Of a stretch of DNA of 64,000 nt, positions 1 to 7,605 are shown piece by piece. Below the pieces are notes generated by a model. That model saw only the letters and a program-made list of their open reading frames with translations, was not told the origin of the DNA and did not search any database. Both the position numbers and the translations under genes were made by a program. Origin of the DNA: JBKPNX01 sp046732855 (GTDB lineage: Bacteria > Pseudomonadota > Alphaproteobacteria > Geminicoccales > Geminicoccaceae); NCBI GenBank assembly GCA_046732855.1, contig JBKPNX010000033.1, positions 1-64,000 on the forward strand, written 5' to 3'. Every line of letters begins with the position of its first letter. Position 1 is the first letter of the stretch.

Positions 1-294
1 GCGCTGGTGTTCGCCACGGCCTCAGGCAAGCCCGACAGCCATAGCAACCTACAGCAGCGTCTGCTGACGCCTCTGTGCGCCAAGGCTAAGGTTCCTGAGT
101 ACGGCTGGCACAGCTTGAGGCACTACGCGGTATCGGCTTGGCTGGCAGCGGGGATCGATCCCAGGCGGGTCCAGGAGTGGTCGGGACATTCGACGGCTTC
201 GGTGATGTGGAACGTCTATGCTCACCTGATCCCGCGCACCGACGATCACGAGCGCATTGCGACTGCCGAAGCGGCGGCGCTGTCTGTGACATGA
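1..294 (+). CDS. Tyrosine recombinase/integrase, C-terminal part (cut by window edge)
   Basis: The frame is open to the first base, so the N-terminal part lies outside the window. The visible ~97 residues are the end of the phage-integrase catalytic domain: an HxLRH box, then a GH pair, then the nucleophilic tyrosine in NVYAHL followed by a short tail. These are the R-H-R-H-Y signature residues of site-specific tyrosine recombinases, which integrate elements at tRNA 3' ends. About 70 bp downstream is a tRNA-Arg 3' fragment (366-413), exactly the kind of target such enzymes use. The integrase therefore probably belonged to an element lying to the left whose right junction is that fragment. Whether the full gene is intact cannot be seen. 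Confidence 0.85.
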   Translation, partial: ALVFATASGKPDSHSNLQQRLLTPLCAKAKVPEYGWHSLRHYAVSAWLAAGIDPRRVQEWSGHSTASVMWNVYAHLIPRTDDHERIATAEAAALSVT

Positions 295-365
295 CGTGTG
301 ACACGATAAACATTTCTTGCCAGGTAAGCGGAGGTTCCCCTAGCTTTTTATCGCCCGAAATCTAC

Positions 366-413
366 AGCCTTCTAATCCGTAGGTCGCAGGTTCGAGTCCT
401 GCAGGGCGCGCCA
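366..413 (+). other. tRNA-Arg(UCU) 3'-end fragment, putative attachment site (copy 1)
   Basis: The bases from the anticodon loop (CTTCTAA) through a perfect T-arm (GCAGG TTCGAGT CCTGC) and the 3' acceptor strand ending in CCA match the 3' half of a bacterial tRNA-Arg(UCU). The upstream half has no D-arm and no acceptor strand that pairs, so this is not a functional tRNA. Such 3' tRNA fragments are left as the distal att site when an integrase inserts an element into a tRNA gene. Bases 384-414 recur with two mismatches at 3196-3226. Confidence 0.75.
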
Positions 414-615
414 ACAAGATCAATCGCTCAGCCGCCGTTTCCTCGCTATGTCAATATTTGTGGTGACGCGGAATCCCGCAGATTCCCTACATTCCTATCG
501 GCTCGCAAAGACTACTGGTGACATGTGAGCACGGGAGACTCGACGCAAGGCCAGGGCGCGGCCCGCCCTCTCGGGAGCTGGTGCCGGCGGTAGAGAACAG
601 CTTTGAGGTTCTGCA
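414..615. other. Leader region of the tRNA-flanked module, no gene seen
   Basis: Non-coding stretch between the tRNA fragment and the AlbA_2 gene; the whole gene-free interval from 295 to 615 contains only the tRNA fragment. Its first ten or so bases after the CCA resemble the flank of the second copy at 3226-3243 (shared ATCAAT and GCT blocks), so the duplicated attachment region may be slightly longer than the tRNA part. No convincing promoter was identified. Confidence 0.4.
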
Positions 616-1797
616 ATGTCGATCGAGCGGGCAAACTTCGACGAAATCTCAGAGGCCGATCTGATCGATCTCATCCAGGCCGCTCGGCCCGAGGGCCTCA
701 CCATCGAATACAAACGTGATCCGTACGGCAACAGCGATGCCGACAAGAAGGAAGCGCTGAAGGACATCACCTCGTTCGCCAACTCGGCTGGTGGCCATCT
801 GATCATCGGCATGGAGGAAGCGAAGGGCGTCCCGACGGGGCTGACGGGGTTGCCCAACCGCGATCCTGATGCGGAGATAGGCAGACTGGAATCGATGGTC
901 CGCGAGGGCGTAGAGCCCAGGATCGTGGGTGTTCGCATGCGGGCCATTTGCCTGAGCGGTGGTGGCACGGCTCTCGTCATCCGGATACCGAGGAGCTGGA
1001 ACCCTCCGCACCGCGTGAGGACTGGCGGGCATAACCGCTTCTACGTCCGAAACTCGGGCGGTGCTCATGAGACCAGCGTCGAGGAGCTTCGCGTGTTGCT
1101 CACTTTTGCGGCCGATGTGCATCAGCGGATGAAGAGCTTCCGGGCCGAACGAATCGCCACGATCGTGGCTGGCCAGGGACCTTGCCGACTACCTACCGGT
1201 GGACGGCTGTTCCTTCATCTGGTCCCATTGTCCGCGTTCGGTCAGGCGGCCCAAATCGACGTAGAAAGGGCATATGCTTGCCACAGTCAGTTCCCCACCA
1301 TAGGGCGGAGCAGTTGGACGCGGCGCTTCAACTTGGATGGTTCCATCAACGTCGCCGGCGGCGAAGAACGCTGTGGCTATACGCAGGTTTTCCGCAATGG
1401 AATCGTGGAAGCGACGTTCGCAGGTATCTTGTTTGACAGAAATGGCATGACTATCCTCCCCCACGCGATCGCCGAAATTGTCCAGGCGCTTTCAAGTTAC
1501 TTTGAAGGGCTGCGGGAACTCGACGTACCGATGCCCATTGTCCTAATGATCAGTTATGAAGGTGTTGTGGGAGCGCGGTTAGGAATTAAGTTGGAGTGGC
1601 ATTCGGATGTAGAGAGGATAGAACCCTTCCCGCCGGTCGACCCGCTGCTATTACCGGCGGTTATCGTTGAAGACTACGGTAACCAGGAAGATTATGCGCG
1701 CGCGCTGAGGCCGATCTTTGATGCCCTGTGGAACGGGGCTGGGTTCGCGAGGTGCCCTTTTTACGACGCGGATGGGAACTTGCAGCGGACGCGCTGA
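616..1797 (+). CDS. Schlafen/AlbA_2-type putative nucleic-acid-binding protein
   Basis: 393 residues. The N-terminal ~130 residues have the AlbA_2 (Schlafen-like) pattern: an EYK motif near residues 31-33, then ITSFANSAGGHLIIG at 51-65, then an R-rich FYVRNSGG strand near 140. This family covers divergent AAA-associated and Schlafen-like RNases and DNA-binding proteins, often carried by mobile elements and defence loci. The C-terminal ~230 residues are not recognised; they look like a mixed alpha/beta domain with no obvious ATPase or helix-turn-helix motif. Base composition is less GC-rich than the core genes, and the gene lies between two tRNA-Arg fragments, so it is probably transferred cargo. 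ATG at 616 follows a weak TGAGG. Function (nuclease, regulator or defence sensor) is inference. Confidence 0.75.
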   Translation: MSIERANFDEISEADLIDLIQAARPEGLTIEYKRDPYGNSDADKKEALKDITSFANSAGGHLIIGMEEAKGVPTGLTGLPNRDPDAEIGRLESMVREGVEPRIVGVRMRAICLSGGGTALVIRIPRSWNPPHRVRTGGHNRFYVRNSGGAHETSVEELRVLLTFAADVHQRMKSFRAERIATIVAGQGPCRLPTGGRLFLHLVPLSAFGQAAQIDVERAYACHSQFPTIGRSSWTRRFNLDGSINVAGGEERCGYTQVFRNGIVEATFAGILFDRNGMTILPHAIAEIVQALSSYFEGLRELDVPMPIVLMISYEGVVGARLGIKLEWHSDVERIEPFPPVDPLLLPAVIVEDYGNQEDYARALRPIFDALWNGAGFARCPFYDADGNLQRTR

Positions 1798-1806
1798 TCT
1801 CGCCGC

Positions 1807-1962
1807 ATGATGTGCTTGATGTTTCTCGAACGGCTGATGACATTCGATGGCGGCGCCGACGACTTAGAGGACAACGGCGACGGTGAACCGGACGATGACG
1901 CGGAGGATCGGCCTCATCGAGCTCGAAGCCCGATCGCTCCAGATGACGCTCGAACGGCCTGA
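1807..1962 (+). CDS. Small acidic ORF, uncertain
   Basis: A 51-codon frame that becomes strongly acidic (clusters of DD, DLED, EPDDD) and ends at TGA 1960-1962. Short Asp/Glu-rich proteins of this kind are frequent orphan genes in alphaproteobacteria, and this may be the tail of one. There is no clear ribosome-binding site and no recognised domain. It overlaps nothing if the next gene starts at 2060. It may equally be non-coding. Confidence 0.25.
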   Translation: MMCLMFLERLMTFDGGADDLEDNGDGEPDDDAEDRPHRARSPIAPDDARTA

Positions 1963-2059
1963 GCGACACATAATCTTTGTTGAAACGAGACCTCGCTCAC
2001 GATATGATCAGAGCAGTGAGCGTTCGTCGATAGCGCAGTTGGGGGGCGTGGCCGCTTTC

Positions 2060-3112
2060 ATGCATTGGGCATTAGTCACTCGATCTTGGGAGACCGCGCG
2101 CCTGCTCGCGTTAGTGACTGCAGTGACGTGGGCTAGTGCATTCTCCACGGCAGGCGCTGCCGAACTAATTCGGCCGTACAAGTCCGCGGTCACCCGGATT
2201 TTCCTCTCGAAATACTATGCATTTCCCATCTTCGTGCAGAATCCACTTTTTCCAGGACAGATTCTGGACATCGGCAACGAGACATTATTTAAATCAGACT
2301 GCTACGATAACCAGAGAAACGGCAACTATGTTCGTATCGAAGACTACATCGAAGGCGTAGATGTGAAGAAGACTGCAACGTCAGCAATTGGTGGAGACAT
2401 TCTTAGAAATATAGGAGAGATTGAGTTGGATGGTGGTGTACGTTTTGAGAAAACCGTTACGTTGACCATATCCCCACTTTCAATCGATCGCTTCGAGCCC
2501 GATACCTATGCTATGCGCAACTGGAATATGGCCAAGGAGGGGTGCGCTCTGATCAAAGATTTGCTGAATGGAACTTCCGGAGGCTACTTCCTGATCGCGG
2601 AGGTTCTCCATGGAAAAGTTAACTTTCGCTTCAACGTAAATTTCTCGGAGAGTCTTAGCGCAAGTGCAAGAGCAAACACGATCGTCAAGATCTCGCGTTT
2701 GTTTGGGCTAGACGAGGCGGATGTGGGAGTTTCCGCCTTAGGAGCTTCATTTAGCGTGTCCAGCTCCCCAGCACCAAAGACACAAGCTATAGTGCCGGCG
2801 TATCTCAACAGCGAGGAACTAGCGCGCATTACCTATTTTCTGCAAGGGGAAAGAGGAGCAAGTCTAGAGATTGCTGTCAATGAAGCGCTTAGGGCGGAAG
2901 ATCTTTCGATATACACGCAAGCTCTAGTCTGGATCCGTAATATATTGGGAGACGAAATTAACAATCAAAATAAATGGGCCGAAAGATTCATCGCGGGAGG
3001 GAATATGGTGAGTGTTGAGGATCTGCGGAGAAAGGGGGGCGACGATATCAATATGCGAGACATTGCAAATTATGCCGCGGGTATGATACTCGTGGGTGGT
3101 GGGGAGATATGA
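2060..3112 (+). CDS. Secreted/periplasmic protein of unknown function
   Basis: 350 residues from the ATG at 2060; an upstream in-frame start at 1883 would add 59 residues of unlikely composition before what reads as a signal peptide (a basic start, a LLALVTAVTWASAF core and an AGAA-like cleavage site). The mature part has a Cys near residues 60 and 115, a serine- and aromatic-rich middle that looks beta-rich, and a helical C-terminus. No family was recognised. The gene is clearly AT-richer than everything to its right and uses codons rare in the neighbours, consistent with recent transfer. It sits just inside the second tRNA-Arg fragment and follows the AlbA_2 gene on the same strand. Confidence 0.65.
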   Translation: MHWALVTRSWETARLLALVTAVTWASAFSTAGAAELIRPYKSAVTRIFLSKYYAFPIFVQNPLFPGQILDIGNETLFKSDCYDNQRNGNYVRIEDYIEGVDVKKTATSAIGGDILRNIGEIELDGGVRFEKTVTLTISPLSIDRFEPDTYAMRNWNMAKEGCALIKDLLNGTSGGYFLIAEVLHGKVNFRFNVNFSESLSASARANTIVKISRLFGLDEADVGVSALGASFSVSSSPAPKTQAIVPAYLNSEELARITYFLQGERGASLEIAVNEALRAEDLSIYTQALVWIRNILGDEINNQNKWAERFIAGGNMVSVEDLRRKGGDDINMRDIANYAAGMILVGGGEI

Positions 3113-3195
3113 GCGGGAGCAGCTTATCCTTCGCCAGAACCAGAAGGCGGTAATGCTCCTCATCTTCAACGGAGGGCACCTTCGGCATGATCTGA

Positions 3196-3226
3196 TCGCG
3201 GGTTCGACTCCTGCAGGGCGCGCCAA
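3196..3226 (+). other. tRNA-Arg 3'-end fragment, putative attachment site (copy 2)
   Basis: 31 bp matching 384-414 with two differences: the T-arm (GCGGG TTCGACT CCTGC, one G-T pair), the acceptor 3' strand and CCA. No tRNA body precedes it. Together with copy 1 it brackets 2.8 kb as a direct repeat, the structure expected for an integrated element or one layer of stacked elements. The conserved chromosome, with core GC content, resumes immediately to the right. Confidence 0.75.
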
Positions 3227-3315
3227 TGCAATCAATGGCTTGAAAACAACGGGGCGATTGTGATCGCCTACGCTTGAGCATGCACTCACGCGGCTCCCCG
3301 TGGAGGCTCCTTTCG

Positions 3316-4275
3316 ATGGCGCGAACCCTGACCCCGCCCGCTCCCGTCACTCTCGCCGAGTTCGATGCCATGTTCGAGGCGGTCAAGAACTGGGGGCGCT
3401 GGGGGCCCGACGACGAGCGTGGCACGCTCAACTACCTGACGCCCGCCAAGGTGGCCGCCGCCGCCGCCCTGGTGCAGAGCGGGCGCGCGGTGTCGATGGC
3501 CATCCCGATCAACAAGGCTGCCGGGCCCGACAATCCCAATCCCGCCGTGCACCTGATGTCGCTGATGCACGACTTCCCCGTAAGCGAGAGCGGCCTGTCG
3601 TTCGGCATGTGCTTCCTCGGCATGGCCAGCCACGGCGACTGCCACACCCACGTCGACGCGCTCAACCACGTCGCCTATCGCGGCCAGCTGTACAACGGCA
3701 AGCCGGCTGCGCTCCTGACCTCGCGCGGCTCGGAGTGGGGCAGCATCGCGGCGTACGCCACCGGCATCGTCGGCCGCGGCGTCCTGTTGGATGCGGCGCG
3801 CCATCGCGGCGTCGACTGGCTCGAGCCCGGCGAGGCGGTGACCCGCGCGGAAGTCGAGGCGATCGAGGCCGCCGAGGGCGTCCGGCTCGAGGAGGGCGAC
3901 ATCCTGGTGTTCCGCACCGGTCACCACGCCAGGCGCTTGGCGCTCGGCCCGTGGAGCAACGAATACCCGCCGGCCGGCGAGGGCAAGGCGGGGCTGCACG
4001 TGGACACCGTCCCGTGGATGCACGAGCGGCGTATCGCCGCCTTCCTGCCCGACGGTGACGGCGAGACCGTGCCGAGCAACGTCGAAAGCATGCCCTATCC
4101 GATCCACCCGCTGCAGCTCACGGCCATGGGCATGTGCGTCTCGGACAGCCTGCAACTCGAGGACTTGGCCGCGGCGTGCGAGGAGGGGGGGCGCTTCGAG
4201 TTCATGGTGGTCGGCCTGCCGCTCCGCCTGCCCGGCGCCACCGGCTCGCCCTGGAACCCGATCGCGATCTTCTGA
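3316..4275 (+). CDS. Cyclase family protein (kynurenine-formamidase-like metal hydrolase)
   Basis: 319 residues from the ATG at 3316, which is preceded by GGAGG at 3302-3306; a longer start at 3274 lacks a comparable site. The motif HGDCHTHVDALNHV is the metal-binding HxxxHxD signature of the cyclase family (Pfam PF04199), the fold of bacterial kynurenine formamidase and isatin hydrolase. The remainder (GTLNYLTP near the start, a GDILVFRTGHH segment, GLHVDTVPWM) matches the larger ~300-residue branch of the family. Its natural substrate cannot be named. It is the first chromosomal gene right of the tRNA scar, on the same strand as the following transporter genes but 285 bp away. Confidence 0.85.
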   Translation: MARTLTPPAPVTLAEFDAMFEAVKNWGRWGPDDERGTLNYLTPAKVAAAAALVQSGRAVSMAIPINKAAGPDNPNPAVHLMSLMHDFPVSESGLSFGMCFLGMASHGDCHTHVDALNHVAYRGQLYNGKPAALLTSRGSEWGSIAAYATGIVGRGVLLDAARHRGVDWLEPGEAVTRAEVEAIEAAEGVRLEEGDILVFRTGHHARRLALGPWSNEYPPAGEGKAGLHVDTVPWMHERRIAAFLPDGDGETVPSNVESMPYPIHPLQLTAMGMCVSDSLQLEDLAAACEEGGRFEFMVVGLPLRLPGATGSPWNPIAIF

Positions 4276-4560
4276 CTGACCGGCCGCTTGACGCTGGACC
4301 TCTCCCCATAGGCGCTGTGGCCCGCCCGTTGCGGCGTCAAGCGCGCCAGTGCCGTCCGGAACGGCTCTTGCGCGCCCGTCATTCGGTGTCCAAGCGCCCT
4401 GCCACACCCTGGCACTCCGAGAACAAGCCCCGCGGCGCCGCTGCCATATTGCCGCTGCAGCGAACCATCACGTTGGCTCGGGCCGCGTCGGTATGCTAGG
4501 GTGGCTGCAACGTGACGGGCCAGGTCGCTTGGCCCGTCCGACACAATCAGGGAGCACATC

Positions 4561-5886
4561 ATGAGCCTGAGGAAGACGGCGCTTGCGGGTCTGGCCGTGG
4601 CAACCGGCCTGACGGCTGGATTCCTGTCCGAAGCCCTCGCCGACGGCGAGCAGTTCATTCCGCTCCTGATCTATCGCACCGGGCCCTACGCCCCGAACGG
4701 CATTCCGATCGCGAATGCGATGAACGACTACTTCACCCTGATCAACGAACGCGACGGCGGCATCAACGGGGTCAAGCTGACCTGGGAAGAGTGCGAGACC
4801 GCCTACAACAACGACCGCGGCGTCGAGTGCTACGAGCGCTTAAAGAAGAACGGCCCGACCGGCGCCTCGGTGGTCAACCCGTACAGCACCGGCATCACCT
4901 ACGCGCTGATTGAGCGCGCCACGGCCGACAAGATCCCCGTGCTCTCGATGGGCTACGGCCGCACCGACGGCAGCGACGGCCGCGTCTTCCCCTACGTGTT
5001 CACCGTGCCGATGACCTACTGGAGCCAGGCCTCGGCGCTGATCAAGTACATCGGCGACCAGGAAGGCGGTATGGAGAAACTCAAGGGCAAAAAGATCGCG
5101 CTCGTGTACCACGACAGCGCCTACGGCAAGGAGCCGATCCCGACGCTCCAGAAGCTGGCAGAGACCTATGGCTACGAGCTGTCCCTGTTCCCGGTGGCGC
5201 ATCCCGGGCTCGAGCAGAAGGCGACCTGGCTCAAGATCGGGCGGCAGCTCCGGCCGGACTGGGTGCTGATGTGGGGCTGGGGCGTGATGAACTCGACCGC
5301 GATCAAGGAGGCGGCCGCGGTCGGCTATCCGATGGATCACTTCATCGGCGTGTGGTGGTCCGGCGCCGAGCCCGACGTGCAGCCGGCGGGCGCCGCAGCA
5401 AAGGGCTACAAGAGCGCGACCTTCCATGCGCCGGGCACCGGCTATCCGGTGTTCGACGACATCTTCAAGTACGTCTACGACAAGGGCCTCGGCGCGGGCG
5501 ACCGGGCGCACGTCGGCGAGGTGCTCTACAACCGTGGCCTGATCAACGCCGTGATCGTGACCGAAGCGATCCGCACGGCTCAGGAGAAGCATGGCCAGCA
5601 GCCGCTCACCGGCGAGCAGGTGCGGGACGGCCTGGAGAGCCTGAACATCACCGAGGAGCGGCTGGCCGAGCTCGGCATGTCCGACTTCACGCCGCCGCTC
5701 AAGGTGACCTGCGCCGACCACGAGGGCAACCACGCGGTCCGGGTCCAGCAGTGGGATGGCGAGAAGTGGTCGTTCGTCTCCGACTGGATCACGCCGATGA
5801 AGGACGTGGTGCGGCCGATGATCGAGGCGTCGGCGGCGCAGTACGCGAAGGAGCACGGCATCACGCCGCGCGACTGCACGAGCTGA
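4561..5886 (+). CDS. HAAT-family ABC transporter substrate-binding protein (LivK-like)
   Basis: 441 residues with a signal peptide (TALAGLAVATGLTAGF, cleavage after a SEALA region) and a periplasmic-binding-protein type 1 fold of the branched-chain amino acid/amide (HAAT) group: YRTGPYAPNGIPIANAM near the start, GGINGVKL, and a central KIALVYHDSAYGKE. The protein would capture a small amino acid, amide or aromatic acid in the periplasm. An ABC ATPase gene follows 23 bp downstream, but no LivH/LivM-type permease is found in the window, so the membrane partners must be encoded elsewhere or lost. The 285-bp upstream gap probably holds the promoter; no convincing -35/-10 pair was picked. Confidence 0.9.
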   Translation: MSLRKTALAGLAVATGLTAGFLSEALADGEQFIPLLIYRTGPYAPNGIPIANAMNDYFTLINERDGGINGVKLTWEECETAYNNDRGVECYERLKKNGPTGASVVNPYSTGITYALIERATADKIPVLSMGYGRTDGSDGRVFPYVFTVPMTYWSQASALIKYIGDQEGGMEKLKGKKIALVYHDSAYGKEPIPTLQKLAETYGYELSLFPVAHPGLEQKATWLKIGRQLRPDWVLMWGWGVMNSTAIKEAAAVGYPMDHFIGVWWSGAEPDVQPAGAAAKGYKSATFHAPGTGYPVFDDIFKYVYDKGLGAGDRAHVGEVLYNRGLINAVIVTEAIRTAQEKHGQQPLTGEQVRDGLESLNITEERLAELGMSDFTPPLKVTCADHEGNHAVRVQQWDGEKWSFVSDWITPMKDVVRPMIEASAAQYAKEHGITPRDCTS

Positions 5887-5909
5887 ACCGAGCCCGGGCG
5901 GCAGGCCAG

Positions 5910-6758
5910 GTGTCCGCGACCGCTCTGGCGAGCCGGGTCGAGGGCGCCGCGGCGGCGGCTCGGCCGCTGCTCGCGGTCAGCAACATCGAGGTCGTGTACG
6001 ACCACGTCATCCTGGTGTTGAAGGGCGTCTCGCTGCAGGTCCCGGAGGGCGGCATCGTCGCGCTCCTGGGCGCGAACGGCGCCGGCAAGACCACCACGCT
6101 GAAGGCGATCTCCAATCTGCTGCGCGCCGAGCGCGGCGAGGTGACCAAGGGCATGATCACGCTCGCCGGGCGCAGCATCACCGCGCTCAGCCCGTCCGAT
6201 CTGGTCAGGCTGGGCGTGGTCCAGGTGATGGAAGGGCGCCACTGCTTCGAGCACCTGACCGTGGAGGAGAACCTGTTGACCGGCGCCTACACGCGCGCCG
6301 ATGGCAAGGCGGCGATCGCGCGGGACCTCGAGATGGTCTACGGCTATTTCCCGCGGCTGCGGGAGCGGCGGCGCGCACTCGCCGGCTACACCTCAGGCGG
6401 CGAGCAGCAGATGACCTCGATCGGCCGGGCCCTGATGGCACGCCCCAAGGCGATCCTGCTGGACGAGCCGTCCATGGGCCTGGCGCCACAGCTGGTCGAG
6501 GAAATCTTCGCCATCGTCGCCCGGCTGAATGCCGAGGCCGGCGTCACCTTTCTGCTCGCCGAGCAGAACACCAACTTGGCGCTGCGCTACGCCGACTACG
6601 GCTACATCCTGGAGAACGGCCGGGTGGTGCTCGACGGTCCCGCCGCCAGTCTGCGCGGCAACGAGGATGTCAAGGAGTTCTACCTCGGCCTCAGCTCGAG
6701 CGGGCGCAAAAGCTTCCGCGACATCAAAAGCTACAAGCGCCGCAAGCGCTGGCTGTAG
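5910..6758 (+). CDS. HAAT-family ABC transporter ATP-binding protein (LivF-like)
   Basis: 282 residues from GTG 5910 (purine-rich GGCAGG just upstream). Walker A is GANGAGKTT, the signature region is the family-typical SGGEQQM, Walker B is AILLDEPSMGLAP, and the switch region is LLAEQNT. The SLGLAP/AEQN pattern is characteristic of the LivF branch. The C-terminus carries an extra basic tail (FRDIKSYKRRKRWL). It lies 23 bp after the binding-protein gene and 7 bp before the nuclease-fold gene. Its usual partner LivG is absent here. Confidence 0.9.
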   Translation: MSATALASRVEGAAAAARPLLAVSNIEVVYDHVILVLKGVSLQVPEGGIVALLGANGAGKTTTLKAISNLLRAERGEVTKGMITLAGRSITALSPSDLVRLGVVQVMEGRHCFEHLTVEENLLTGAYTRADGKAAIARDLEMVYGYFPRLRERRRALAGYTSGGEQQMTSIGRALMARPKAILLDEPSMGLAPQLVEEIFAIVARLNAEAGVTFLLAEQNTNLALRYADYGYILENGRVVLDGPAASLRGNEDVKEFYLGLSSSGRKSFRDIKSYKRRKRWL

Positions 6759-6765
6759 TCCCGGC

Positions 6766-7605
6766 ATGCTCGGCAGCCAGTCCCAGCAGGCGAGCCTGAC
6801 CCAGCGCACCGGTTCCGCGCTGGCCGAGGCGCTGCGGCAGGCCCGCGCCGAAGATCTGCTGGTCGCCAACGGACGGATCCGCCGGATCAGCGATCTCCTG
6901 ATCGATGGCGTGCCGCACGACCAGCTGCCGGATTCGATCGACCGGGCGCGGCTGCGCTCGCCCCATTCGGCCACGGCGCTCACCGTCAACAGCTTCCTGC
7001 GGTGGCAGGACGCGACCGATCAGTTGCCGCTCGCCGGCTGGATCGGATTCGACGCGGTGCAGTTCGAGGTGCGCTGCCCGACTGGCCTGCGCGGCACCCC
7101 GCCGCATCTGGACCTGCTCGCGCTGCGGGCCGAGGCGGCGATCGCCGTGACCGCGCGCTGCTTCGAGTACCTCAGCCGGCGCAAAACCGCCGTGGCTGCA
7201 TCGTACGATCAGCTCCTCGCCACCATCCCCGAGCTCGACCCGTGGCGCCGGCAGCTCGACCGGCTCCGCGCCGAGCCGCAGCATTTTCGCTACATCGACT
7301 CCGGGGCGCTGATCAAATTCGCCCTGGCGCTCGGGCGGACCTTTCCCGAGCGGCGGACCACGTTGCTTTACCTGTATTGGGAACCGCTCGACGCCGATCA
7401 GTTCGAGGAGTTCGGCCGCCACCGTAGCGAAGCGACCGAGCTGGCGGATGCGGTCCGGGATGCCCAGGTGATCTTCGCTGCCCAGAGCTTCGCGGCCATG
7501 TGGCGGGAGTGGGCGGCGCGGGACGTTCCGAGCTGGCTCGCGGGCCATGTCGACCGCCTGCGTGCCCGCTATTGCGTCAAGGTCGCGCCCGCGAAGCGCC
7601 GGTGA
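6766..7605 (+). CDS. PGN_0703-like nuclease-fold protein, active site possibly degenerate
   Basis: 279 residues from ATG 6766, eight bases after the ATPase stop. The central segment (NSFLRWQ at 75-81, then EVRCPTGLRG at 101-110, TPPHLDLLA at 111-119 and FEYL at 133-136) reads like the PGN_0703 family of putative restriction-endonuclease-fold proteins. In a PD-(D/E)xK layout D116 would be the acidic residue, but the position expected to be ExK reads T129-A130-R131, so nuclease activity may be lost. The stop overlaps the start of the ligase gene (TGATG), so the protein is translationally coupled into the transporter operon. Family assignment is from memory of the motif and moderately sure; the role in the operon is unknown. 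Confidence 0.55.
   Translation: MLGSQSQQASLTQRTGSALAEALRQARAEDLLVANGRIRRISDLLIDGVPHDQLPDSIDRARLRSPHSATALTVNSFLRWQDATDQLPLAGWIGFDAVQFEVRCPTGLRGTPPHLDLLALRAEAAIAVTARCFEYLSRRKTAVAASYDQLLATIPELDPWRRQLDRLRAEPQHFRYIDSGALIKFALALGRTFPERRTTLLYLYWEPLDADQFEEFGRHRSEATELADAVRDAQVIFAAQSFAAMWREWAARDVPSWLAGHVDRLRARYCVKVAPAKRR

Noticed and set aside
338..413. A complete tRNA-Arg gene
   Set aside because: Only the 3' part from the anticodon loop on is convincing; there is no D-arm and the 5' acceptor strand does not pair, so it is a fragment.
2060..3112. A gasdermin-like pore-forming protein
   Set aside because: The middle of the protein faintly recalls such folds, but it has a signal peptide, no protease partner and no clear family motif.
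4480..4505. A sigma-70 promoter upstream of the HAAT binding protein (TTGGCT and TATGCT)
   Set aside because: The two boxes are only about 13 bases apart, too close for a normal promoter.
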